Shown in pieces: positions 1 through 7,663 of a stretch of 8,353 bases of DNA. Location: assembly GCA_014379885.1 (NCBI GenBank), contig JACMKW010000562.1, positions 1 through 8,353 on the forward strand. The letters run 5' to 3'. This DNA comes from Rhizobacter sp. (GTDB lineage: Bacteria; Pseudomonadota; Gammaproteobacteria; Burkholderiales; Burkholderiaceae). Positions within the stretch are counted from its first letter, which is position 1. Every line of letters starts with the position of its first letter. Position numbers and translations under genes: made by a program. The notes beneath the pieces were generated by a model. That model made no database searches and had not been told where the DNA came from. It was given only the letters and a program-made list of their open reading frames with translations.

Positions 1-315
1 CAAGACGCGGTGGGCGCCATGGAGCGATCCACGCAGGGTGTGGTGGAAGGAACCCGGCTGTCTGACGCGGCAGGTAACGCGCTCGGCGACATTGACCGTG
101 TGTCACGCCAGCTTGCTGACCTGATCGGACAGATTTCCAACCAGGCGCTGCGAGAAGCCGAATCCGCCAACGTGGTGGCAGCAAACATCCAGCACATTTT
201 TGCGGTGACGGAGCAAACTGGTGAAGGTACGCGCTCCACTGCACAGATGGTGCGCGAACTGTCCCGTACTGCTGAAGAACTGAAGCAGTCGGTGGCCCGG
301 TTCAAGATCGGCTGA
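1..315 (+). CDS. pilJ: PilJ-type methyl-accepting chemotaxis protein, C-terminal part
   Basis: The reading frame is open from base 1 to a TGA at 313-315, giving 104 residues; the start lies before the window. The residues form a continuous alpha-helical MCP signalling segment: an Ala/Glu/Ser-rich heptad pattern with blocks such as AMERSTQGVVEG, DIDRVSRQLADLIGQIS and TARTAEEL-like repeats (seen as ELSRTAEELKQSVARF at the end). This is the helix that returns from the hairpin tip of the cytoplasmic four-helix bundle. The pattern matches the PilJ branch of MCPs (established family knowledge), and the ChpA-type kinase gene 82 bases downstream supports this. PilJ is an inner-membrane receptor that controls the kinase of the type IV pilus chemosensory system. 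The protein ends in FKIG, with no C-terminal NWETF-like pentapeptide for adaptation enzymes. The ligand-binding and membrane parts are not visible, so a different MCP subclass cannot be fully excluded. Confidence 0.88.
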   Translation, partial: QDAVGAMERSTQGVVEGTRLSDAAGNALGDIDRVSRQLADLIGQISNQALREAESANVVAANIQHIFAVTEQTGEGTRSTAQMVRELSRTAEELKQSVARFKIG

Positions 316-318
316 TTA

Positions 319-354
319 CAGCAACACGCGCAGCAACACGCACAGCGAACAGCG
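319..354 (+). repeat. 12-base tandem repeat in the pilJ-chpA gap
   Basis: Three consecutive 12-base units run directly after the pilJ stop: cagcaacacgcg (319-330), cagcaacacgca (331-342) and the diverged cagcgaacagcg (343-354). The first two differ only at the last base. They are followed at 359-368 by the perfect palindrome ggccgcggcc. The function is unknown. The repeat may be a slippage product, or a spacer that sets the folding of the leader before chpA. Confidence 0.7.
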
Positions 355-387
355 CCTCGGCCGCGGCCGCAGCCCCTGACTCGACAC

Positions 388-391
388 AAGG
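388..391 (+). promoter_or_regulatory. Ribosome binding site for chpA
   Basis: AAGG lies 6 bases before the ATG at 398. In-frame ATG codons at 413, 425 and 434 lack a comparable purine-rich stretch at the right distance, so this site favours the 398 start. Confidence 0.55.
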
Positions 392-397
392 CATCGG

Positions 398-3300
398 ATG
401 GACAGCCACGCGATGAGTGACACCATGAGCGAGATGAGCGACGACCTCAGTGCGTTGGCGTGGGTGCATGAAGAGCTGCGCCGCTCGCTCGACAACGCCC
501 ACAAGGCCTTGCGCCGCTTCGTGAAAGAAAGCGAAGCGGTCAGCGGCTCCGATGTGGACGCAGTCGACCCGGCCGTGCTGCGCACCGCCCGCCAGCAGAT
601 CCACCAAGGTGTGGGTGCCCTCGAACTGGTGGGCCTGCCCGCCGTGGCCGTGGTGCTGCGCGCCAGCGAAGCCGCGGTGCAGCGCTTCGTGGCCAAGCCC
701 GACAAGCTGACCGTGGCTGATGTCGACACCATCGAACTCGCCTCATTCGCGTTGCTCGATTTCCTGCAGCGCATGCTGTCAGGCAAGCCGGTGTCGCCAC
801 TCGCTTTGTTCCCTCGCTACCAGGCCGTGCAAGCGCTGGCCGGTGCTGATCGCATTCACCCGGCCGACCTGTGGGCGCTTGATTGGCGCTGGCTTGAGCT
901 GCCGCCTGAGAAAGGCGTGACAGCACATGCGGTCGACGAAGCTGCCCACGCCGCGCTGGAGAAGCAATTGCTGCTGCTGATGCGCGGCCAGAATTCGCAG
1001 GCGGCGCTCTCGATGAGCGACATCTGCGCCAGCCTGGGTGCCGGCGCTCCCAGCATGCCCGCCGCCACGCTGTGGCAGCTGGCTGCCGCTTTCTTCGAAA
1101 GCCAGGCCCATGGGTTCCTGAAGGCAGACCTGTTCAGCAAGCGCATCGCCTCGCGCCTGTTGGCTCAATTCCGTGTTTTCGCGCGCGGCGAGTCCGACGT
1201 CTCCGAACGCCTGGCACAAGACCTGTTGTTCTTCTGCGCCCAGAGCGCCTCGCCGGGTGATGGCCGCAAGGCACCGCGCCTGGCCGCCGTGCGCCAGGCC
1301 TATGGGTTGGCGCAGTACGCGCCGGCCGACTATGAAACCAACCGCCTGGGTCGTTTCGACCCCGCCACGATCGCCCAGGCACGCAAGCGCGTGGCCAGCG
1401 CCAAGGATGCATGGTCGGCCATTGCCGGCGGCGAAATGCACCGCATGACGGGCTTGTCCGAACAGTTCTCGCTGGTCGGCGATTCGCTCAAGCGCCTGTA
1501 CCCCAATGGTGATGTGTTGGCTGATGAGCTCGCACAAGCCGTCGCCCAGACGCAGCACGCCGGCACCGCGCCGCTGCCGCCACTGGCCATGGAAGTGGCG
1601 ACCAGTGTTCTGTACCTCGAAGCCTCGCTGGAAGACGGCGACTTCGACCACCCCGAAGAAGGCCAGCGCGTTCGCCGCCTGGCCAACCGCATCGCCTCGG
1701 TACGCGAAGGCAACACCCCTGACCCGCTCGAAGCGTGGATGGAGGAGTTGTACCGCCGCGTGTCCGATCGCCAGACCATGGGCAGCGTGGTGCAGGAACT
1801 GCGCGCCTCGCTCTCCGAAACCGAAAAGCACATCGACCAGTTCTTCCGCAACCCCGCCCAGCGCGAAGCTCTGGCCCCCGTGCCGGGCCTGATGGCGTCG
1901 ATGCGTGGTGTGCTGTCGGTGCTGGGCATGGACCAGGCGGCTCATGCCGTGCTGCGCATGCGCGACGACGTCGACGGCTTGCTCAACACCGAAGTAGATC
2001 CGCAGCAGGTTGTGCAGTCGGGCACCTTCGACCGCCTCGCCAGCAACCTGGGCGCCCTGGGCTTCCTGATCGACATGCTCAGCGTGCAGCCCCAGGTGGC
2101 CAAGTCGCTGTTCGTGTATGACCCGCAAGCCGGCACGCTCAGCCCGCTGATGGGCCGCAGCGCCGCAGCGCGCAGTGCATCCAACCTCGTGGTTCCCGCG
2201 CCGCCGGCCGTTGAGCCGCGCCTGATCGAACAAGCCCAATCGCTGGCTTTTGCCGCGGTGAGCGACCGTGTACCACTCGACGAAGTGTCGCGTGACCTGG
2301 AGCACCTGTCGCACGAAGCGCAAGTGGCCGAGCAGCCTGAGCTGCTGGCCACCGTGGCATACGCACAGAACGCCATCGAACACGCCACCGGCCCCGCTGA
2401 AGTCACGGCGGCGCGTGAGCACTTGTCCGAAGCGCTGGCTGATTTTGTCCACACCGCCAGTGAGCCGGTGGGTTTGGACCCGGAGCCTGTGGCCGCCAAG
2501 GCGCCACCGCCTCCCCCCCCTTTGTCGCCCACGCCCACGAGCCAGGCCACCGACCTGGGTGACGACCCCGAAATGCGCGAGATCTTCCTGGAGGAAGCCC
2601 GCGAAGTCATCGAAACAGCCCAGGGTGCCCTGACGCAACTGGCTGGTTCGCCGGCCAACCTGGAGCAACTCACCACGGTACGCCGCGCGTTCCACACCTT
2701 GAAGGGCAGCTCGCGCATGGTGGGGCTGAAGGAATTCGGCGATGCGGGTTGGGTTTGCGAACAGGTCTACAACAGCTGGCTGGCTGAGCAAAAAGCGGCC
2801 GACCCGTCCTTGCTCGGGTTCTCCAACAACACGCTCAGCTATTTCAGCGATTGGGTGGAAGCGATCGCGATCCAGCAATCGGGCTTGTTCAACGCCGGCC
2901 CCGTGAAGCTGGCGGCCGAGGCGCTTGCGCGCGGCGAGCCGGTTCCAGCCATCGTGCCTTCGGCCTCGGCCGATCTGCCGATGATGTCGCTGTCGTTCCC
3001 GGTTGACATGCCAAGTGCACAAGACCTGGTCTTGCCTCCCGCACCCGTTCCCGCACCTGCTGCGGCCCAGCCGATCCCGGCTGCCGAGCCTTTGCCCGAA
3101 CTGTCATTCGACCTTGACCTGGGATCCTTCGACGACCCAAAACCCCTCGCGGCCCCGTTGGCCGCGACCCCAGCGCCAACCGTTGACCTCCAGGCCGACG
3201 AGTTGCTGCTGGCGTTCGAGCAACCGACCGTCATCGAGTCGCAAGCACCTGTTGAGCTGCTGCCCGCCGCCGAATCGGTTGAACTGATCGAGCTCGACCT

Positions 3301-6300
3301 CGACGACAAGCTCTTTGCCTTCGACACACCGGCGCTGCCTGAGGTGGCTGAAGTGGTTGTTGAAGAGCCGGCCCCCGTGCCGTCTGACGACGATCAGGTC
3401 AAGATCGTGGGTGACCTGCGCATCAGCATCCCGCTGTTCAACATCTACCTCAACGAAGCCGACGAGCTTTCGCGCCGCCTGACCACCGACGTAGCCGAGT
3501 GGGGCATGGAGCTGCACCGCCCCATCGGTGAGGTGCCGATCTCGCTGGCCCATTCTCTGGCCGGCAGCTCTGCCACCGTCGGGTTTGCCGATCTCTCTCA
3601 CCTTTCGCGACTGGTCGAGCACGCGTTGATGCGTTCGCACACCATCGGCCACGGCACGCCCGAAGAAGCACGTTTGTTCGTCGACGCGGCCGAAGAGATT
3701 CGCCGACTGTTGCACCAGTTTGCTGCCGGCTTCCTGAAGCCTGTGGCGCCCGAATTGCTCCAGCGCCTGGCCGACCACGAAATCAGCTCGGCGCGCCGAC
3801 TGGAAGCTGCCAACGCGGCCGAAGCGCCTGAGGTGGAGGAAGCTCCGCCCCCGGCGCCGATTGAGGAGCCCGAATTCGTTGAACTGCTACCGGAGCCGCT
3901 GGCCCGCCCGTCGCGCCCCGCGCCGCTGGTGACCAACTCCGAGGCGCTGGCAGCCCACGTGGACAGCTCGTTCGGTGGCCTGGACACCAACGTCGGCTCT
4001 TTGGGCCATGCCGAGTTCAAGGCATTCGAGCCGCTGCCGGTTGATGTCAGCCGTGCTGCGTCGGTGCGCCCCGACGCACTCGATGGCGAAGACGACATCG
4101 ACTCGGTTGACGCGGTCGATGCCGAACTTTTCCCCATCTTCGAAGAAGAAGCGGAAGAACTGCTGCCGCAACTCGATTCGAAGCTGCGTGAATGGGCCCG
4201 CCGCCCCACCGACAACGGCCCGGCTGCGTCTTGCATGCGCACCTTGCACACGCTGAAGGGCGGCGCCCGTTTGGCGGGTGCCATGCGCCTGGGTGAAATG
4301 GCCCACCGGCTTGAAACGCTGATCGAGCACTTGCTCGCGCAACCCGCCGCCAGCGTGGCCGATGTGGAAGCACTGCAAGCGCGCTCCGATGCCTTGTCGG
4401 CCACCTTCGACGCCCTGCGCTCGCGGGACGCCCAGGCGTATGCCGAGGCTGAAGATTCGATGCATGCGGCGCTGTCCGCGCCCGAGCCGGTGGCAGCCCC
4501 GCCGGCCGCGCCTGTCGTTGCACCGGTGTTGCTCCCTGTGGCGGTGGCGTTGCCGCCGGTTCAGGTTGAACAGCCGGTGGTGGTGCCTGTGCCCCCGCCA
4601 AGCCCACCGGCACCGGTTGCACCGGCTGCACCGACGAAAGGGCCGGCAGCCGTCGCACCTGCACGTGACGTGGACTGGTCGCGTTTTGCCGCCGCCGATG
4701 GCGACGCTCCGACACAAACCGCGGCCGATCGCAACGTGGGCGCGTCCAACGCCGCCGTGCGCGTGCGCGGTGTCTTGCTGGAGCGCTTGGTCAACCAGGC
4801 CGGCGAGGTCAGCATCACCCGCTCGCGGATCGAGTCCGAAGTGGGCAACATCCGCGGCTCGCTGGGTGACTTGACAGACAACTTGGAGCGCTTGCGCGGG
4901 CAGCTGCGCGACATCGAGTTCCAGGCCGAGACGCAAATGATCTCGCGCCAGGAAGCGGCCAAGCAGGCCCATGAAGCGTTCGACCCGTTGGAGTCAGACC
5001 GTTTCACACGCTTCCAGGAACTCACCCGCATGATGGCCGAGTCGGTCAACGACGTGGCCACGGTGCAGCGCACGCTGACGCGTACGCTAGAAACGACCGA
5101 GGACGAACTCGCCGCACAGGCCCGCCTCACACGCGACCTGCAAGACGATTTGCTGCGCACCCGCATGGTCGAATTCGAGAGCACCTCGGATCGCCTGTAC
5201 CGCGTTGTGCGCCAGGCCGCCAAGGAAACCGGCAAGCAAGTGCGTCTGGACATCGTTGGCGGCTCGATCGAAATCGACCGCGGCGTGCTCGACCGCATGA
5301 CGCCCGCTTTCGAGCACTTGCTGCGCAATTGTGTGACGCACGGCATCGAGTCGCCCGAAGTGCGCACCGCAGCGGGCAAAGACGCCACCGGCAGCATCGT
5401 GGTCGCGCTGCACCAGGAAGGCAATGAAGTTGGCGTCGAATTCCGCGACGACGGCGCGGGCCTCAACCTGCAACGCATCCGCGACAAGGGTGTGACCATG
5501 GGCCTCATCAAGGCGGGCGAAGAGCATGGCGCCGGCGACCTGGCCAACCTGATCTTCACCCCCGGCTTCTCGACTGCCGAGACCGTCACCGAACTTTCGG
5601 GGCGTGGCGTTGGCATGGACGTGGTGCGCTCCGAAGTGAACGCCATGGGCGGCCGCATCGAAACCGCGACCGCTGCGGGCCAGGGCACCAGCTTCAAGCT
5701 TGTGCTGCCCTTGACCACGGCGGTGACGCAGGTCGTCATGGTGCGTTGCGGCGCCACCGTGGTGGCCTTGCCGGCCACACTGATCGAAATCGTGCGCCGC
5801 GCCAGCGGCAAGGAGCTCGATGAGGCCTACGCCAGTGGCGGCTACCCGCTGGGCGAACGTGTTCTGTTGTTCTTCTGGTTCGGCTCGTTGCTGCAAGAAG
5901 GCCCGCGCAGCCAGGAAGTGGTCGGGCGCACGCGCCCCATCATCGTGGTGCGCAGTGCGCAACAGCGCATTGCGCTGCACGTCGACGAAGTGCTGGGCAC
6001 GCAAGAAGTGGTCGTCAAGAACCTCGGGCCGCAACTGTCGCGCCTGCCGGGCCTGGCGGGCATGACGCTGCTGGCCTCGGGTGCGGTCGCACTCATCTAC
6101 AACCCGGTGGCGCTGGCTACGCTGTACGGTGAAAGCGCACGTGCTGCCACGGTGGCAGCACTTCGTTCGCCGAACCTGCCGGCCGCCCCCACGGCCGAAG
6201 AAGCTGCTGCCAAGGCCGCGCCTCTGATCCTGGTGGTCGACGATTCACTCACCGTGCGCCGTGTGACACAGCGCCTGCTGGTGCGCGAAGGCTACCGCGT

Positions 6301-6595
6301 GATTCTGGCCAAGGACGGCATCGAAGCCCTGGAGCGCCTGGCCGAAGACCTGCCGCAGGTGGTGCTCAGTGACATCGAAATGCCGCGCATGGACGGCTTT
6401 GATCTCGTGCGCAACATCCGCGCTGATACCCGCCTGCGCGCCTTGCCGGTGATCATGATCACCTCCCGCATTGCGCAAAAGCACCGTGACTACGCGGCCG
6501 AACTGGGCGTGGATCACTACCTTGGCAAGCCCTATTCGGAAGAAGACTTGCTGGCGCTGATCGGCCGCTACACGGCTGCGCCAACGCCGGTGTAG
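398..6595 (+). CDS. chpA: ChpA/PilL hybrid chemotaxis histidine kinase with multiple Hpt domains
   Basis: This 2065-residue protein is predicted to be the cytoplasmic central kinase of the type IV pilus (twitching) chemosensory pathway, receiving signals from PilJ. Domains in order: N-terminal Hpt-like (H69, motif HQGVGALELVG); helical ChpA-specific region ~130-535 with a degenerate Hpt-like fold where Ala500 takes the histidine place; Pro-rich linker ~695-720; Hpt with H766 (FHTLKGSSRMVG); acidic/Pro linker ~845-1000; Hpt with H1052 (AHSLAGSSATVG); linker ~1130-1240; Hpt with H1284 (LHTLKGGARLAG); Ala/Pro/Val linker ~1363-1450; extended dimerisation helices ~1454-1590; HATPase with N-box N1644, G1 DDGAGL at 1684, F-box FTPGFSTA and G2 GRGVGMD at 1735; CheW-like ~1771-1910; receiver ~1943-2062 with D1948/D1949, phosphoacceptor D1992, T2022 and K2044. 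All catalytic motifs appear intact. It is somewhat shorter than Pseudomonas ChpA (about 2470 residues, from memory), suggesting fewer Hpt-type modules. The 398 start is supported by AAGG; starts at 413, 425 or 434 remain possible. It is probably cotranscribed with pilJ. Confidence 0.95.
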   Translation: MDSHAMSDTMSEMSDDLSALAWVHEELRRSLDNAHKALRRFVKESEAVSGSDVDAVDPAVLRTARQQIHQGVGALELVGLPAVAVVLRASEAAVQRFVAKPDKLTVADVDTIELASFALLDFLQRMLSGKPVSPLALFPRYQAVQALAGADRIHPADLWALDWRWLELPPEKGVTAHAVDEAAHAALEKQLLLLMRGQNSQAALSMSDICASLGAGAPSMPAATLWQLAAAFFESQAHGFLKADLFSKRIASRLLAQFRVFARGESDVSERLAQDLLFFCAQSASPGDGRKAPRLAAVRQAYGLAQYAPADYETNRLGRFDPATIAQARKRVASAKDAWSAIAGGEMHRMTGLSEQFSLVGDSLKRLYPNGDVLADELAQAVAQTQHAGTAPLPPLAMEVATSVLYLEASLEDGDFDHPEEGQRVRRLANRIASVREGNTPDPLEAWMEELYRRVSDRQTMGSVVQELRASLSETEKHIDQFFRNPAQREALAPVPGLMASMRGVLSVLGMDQAAHAVLRMRDDVDGLLNTEVDPQQVVQSGTFDRLASNLGALGFLIDMLSVQPQVAKSLFVYDPQAGTLSPLMGRSAAARSASNLVVPAPPAVEPRLIEQAQSLAFAAVSDRVPLDEVSRDLEHLSHEAQVAEQPELLATVAYAQNAIEHATGPAEVTAAREHLSEALADFVHTASEPVGLDPEPVAAKAPPPPPPLSPTPTSQATDLGDDPEMREIFLEEAREVIETAQGALTQLAGSPANLEQLTTVRRAFHTLKGSSRMVGLKEFGDAGWVCEQVYNSWLAEQKAADPSLLGFSNNTLSYFSDWVEAIAIQQSGLFNAGPVKLAAEALARGEPVPAIVPSASADLPMMSLSFPVDMPSAQDLVLPPAPVPAPAAAQPIPAAEPLPELSFDLDLGSFDDPKPLAAPLAATPAPTVDLQADELLLAFEQPTVIESQAPVELLPAAESVELIELDLDDKLFAFDTPALPEVAEVVVEEPAPVPSDDDQVKIVGDLRISIPLFNIYLNEADELSRRLTTDVAEWGMELHRPIGEVPISLAHSLAGSSATVGFADLSHLSRLVEHALMRSHTIGHGTPEEARLFVDAAEEIRRLLHQFAAGFLKPVAPELLQRLADHEISSARRLEAANAAEAPEVEEAPPPAPIEEPEFVELLPEPLARPSRPAPLVTNSEALAAHVDSSFGGLDTNVGSLGHAEFKAFEPLPVDVSRAASVRPDALDGEDDIDSVDAVDAELFPIFEEEAEELLPQLDSKLREWARRPTDNGPAASCMRTLHTLKGGARLAGAMRLGEMAHRLETLIEHLLAQPAASVADVEALQARSDALSATFDALRSRDAQAYAEAEDSMHAALSAPEPVAAPPAAPVVAPVLLPVAVALPPVQVEQPVVVPVPPPSPPAPVAPAAPTKGPAAVAPARDVDWSRFAAADGDAPTQTAADRNVGASNAAVRVRGVLLERLVNQAGEVSITRSRIESEVGNIRGSLGDLTDNLERLRGQLRDIEFQAETQMISRQEAAKQAHEAFDPLESDRFTRFQELTRMMAESVNDVATVQRTLTRTLETTEDELAAQARLTRDLQDDLLRTRMVEFESTSDRLYRVVRQAAKETGKQVRLDIVGGSIEIDRGVLDRMTPAFEHLLRNCVTHGIESPEVRTAAGKDATGSIVVALHQEGNEVGVEFRDDGAGLNLQRIRDKGVTMGLIKAGEEHGAGDLANLIFTPGFSTAETVTELSGRGVGMDVVRSEVNAMGGRIETATAAGQGTSFKLVLPLTTAVTQVVMVRCGATVVALPATLIEIVRRASGKELDEAYASGGYPLGERVLLFFWFGSLLQEGPRSQEVVGRTRPIIVVRSAQQRIALHVDEVLGTQEVVVKNLGPQLSRLPGLAGMTLLASGAVALIYNPVALATLYGESARAATVAALRSPNLPAAPTAEEAAAKAAPLILVVDDSLTVRRVTQRLLVREGYRVILAKDGIEALERLAEDLPQVVLSDIEMPRMDGFDLVRNIRADTRLRALPVIMITSRIAQKHRDYAAELGVDHYLGKPYSEEDLLALIGRYTAAPTPV
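2513..2520 (+). repeat. C8 homopolymer inside chpA
   Basis: Eight consecutive C bases lie in codons 706-708 of chpA, within a run of six prolines (703-708) in the linker before the H766 Hpt domain. A one-base slip here would break the frame ahead of the main Hpt domains and the whole kinase core. It could be a mutation hot spot or simply a consequence of proline codon use. Confidence 0.8.
6141..6161 (+). repeat. Perfect 10-bp inverted repeat inside chpA
   Basis: GTGCTGCCAC (6141-6150) is followed by a single G and then its exact reverse complement GTGGCAGCAC (6152-6161). As RNA this can form a 9-bp stem with a 3-base loop. It lies in codons 1915-1922, in the linker between the CheW-like and receiver domains. 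No T-run follows, so it is not a classical terminator. An in-frame GTG (6152) lies in its right arm, but no ribosome binding site is visible before it. Confidence 0.8.
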
Positions 6596-6631
6596 GCACA
6601 GGCCAGGCCTTGCTCCGTTGAACCCCGCGCC

Positions 6632-7663
6632 ATGTCTGAACTGGTCGATCATCTTGCCGAGCTCACGGGCTTTCGCGATAGAGACATTCTGGATGTGACC
6701 CTGGTGGGTGCGCTTCGCGACATGCTGCACCCGCGCACGGTCACCATCTACCGCAGCGTGGGCGAAGCCGGCAACGAACGCTGGATCACACGGGCCCGCC
6801 TGGGCGAGCATGACGCGGTGGCCACGGCCGACCCGGCCTGGGCCGATGTAGACAGTCTGCCGCCGCTCGATCTGTTCCCTGAGCGCCTGCAAGCCATGAA
6901 GGGCTCGACCACGGTGGTCACCGTAGCCGGGCACCACAGCCTGAGCCTCTTTCCGGTGAGCACCGACCGCGAAGTGGTGGGCGTGATGGAGATCGAAACG
7001 CTGAAGCCCCTGAGCGACGAATCGCGCCGCATGGTGGGCAGCATCTTGCGCATCTACCGCAACTTCCAGGGCTTGCTCGACTACAGCGAGCGCGACACGC
7101 TGACGGGCCTGCTCAACCGCAAGACCTTCGACGAAAGCTTTCTCAAGGCCACCAGTGAGCCGACGGGCATCGCACCGCTCACAGCTGACGGGCGTCGGCA
7201 CGTCGCCAGCGGGCACCGCCACTGGCTGGGCTTGATCGACATCGACCATTTCAAATTGGTCAACGACAACTTTGGCCACCTGATCGGCGACGAAGTGCTG
7301 TTGCTGCTGTCGCGCTTGATGCGCAGCAGCTTCCGCTTTCACGACCGGCTCTACCGCTTCGGCGGCGAGGAGTTTGTGGTGCTGATGCGCTGCGCCTCCG
7401 AGCAAGACGCCGCGCTGGCGCTGGAGCGCATGCGCAGCAACACCGCCAGCTACCCGTTCCCGCAGGTGGGGCAGATCACCATCAGCATCGGCTTCACCGA
7501 GGTCAAGCCAGGTGACACACCCAGCGGCGCCTTCGAGCGCGCCGACAAGGCGGTGTATTTCGCCAAAGGGCACGGTCGCAACCAGGTTCAAAGCCATGCT
7601 GAGCTGATTGCGCGCGGCGACCTTGAAGACGAATCCAAGATCGGCGACGTGGAACTTTTTTAG
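6632..7663 (+). CDS. GAF-like sensor diguanylate cyclase (GGDEF)
   Basis: This 343-residue protein is predicted to make cyclic di-GMP from two GTP. The GGDEF domain starts at D155 (DTLTGLLNRKTF). It has the metal-binding D203 in LIDIDHFK, N211 and D220 for nucleotide contacts, and the active-site motif GGEEF at 244-248. The RxxD inhibitory site is intact (R235 to D238, exactly five residues before GGEEF), so product feedback inhibition is expected. Residues ~1-150 look like a GAF-type sensor: alternating beta strands (TVTIYRSVG, SLSLFPVS, VVGVMEIETL) followed by a long helix that leads into the GGDEF domain. No signal peptide or membrane segment is visible, so it is probably cytosolic. Residues ~170-198 form a loop longer than usual before the first core strand. 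The ATG at 6632 is the first possible start after the chpA stop (36-base gap). No clear Shine-Dalgarno is seen, so translation may depend on chpA. The sensor ligand is unknown. Confidence 0.92.
   Translation: MSELVDHLAELTGFRDRDILDVTLVGALRDMLHPRTVTIYRSVGEAGNERWITRARLGEHDAVATADPAWADVDSLPPLDLFPERLQAMKGSTTVVTVAGHHSLSLFPVSTDREVVGVMEIETLKPLSDESRRMVGSILRIYRNFQGLLDYSERDTLTGLLNRKTFDESFLKATSEPTGIAPLTADGRRHVASGHRHWLGLIDIDHFKLVNDNFGHLIGDEVLLLLSRLMRSSFRFHDRLYRFGGEEFVVLMRCASEQDAALALERMRSNTASYPFPQVGQITISIGFTEVKPGDTPSGAFERADKAVYFAKGHGRNQVQSHAELIARGDLEDESKIGDVELF

Noticed and set aside
779..3022. Long open frame of 747 codons on the minus strand opposite chpA
   Set aside because: Its product is rich in Arg, His, Gln and Gly without recognisable domains, as expected for an antisense shadow of a GC-rich gene. 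The plus strand carries clear conserved domains.
4495..4645. Repetitive-looking GC-rich stretch encoding Pro/Ala/Val
   Set aside because: It is a low-complexity linker before the kinase core, common in ChpA proteins. It has no regular DNA unit and is not a CRISPR or mobile element.
3887..5811. Two large minus-strand open frames opposite the chpA linker and kinase core
   Set aside because: They have shadow composition (His/Arg/Gln or Ser/Arg-rich), no family resemblance and no ribosome site, and lie fully opposite the conserved kinase core.
6911..6924. Small inverted repeat ACGGTG-GT-CACCGT in the cyclase gene
   Set aside because: Only six base pairs with a two-base loop; expected by chance in GC-rich coding sequence.
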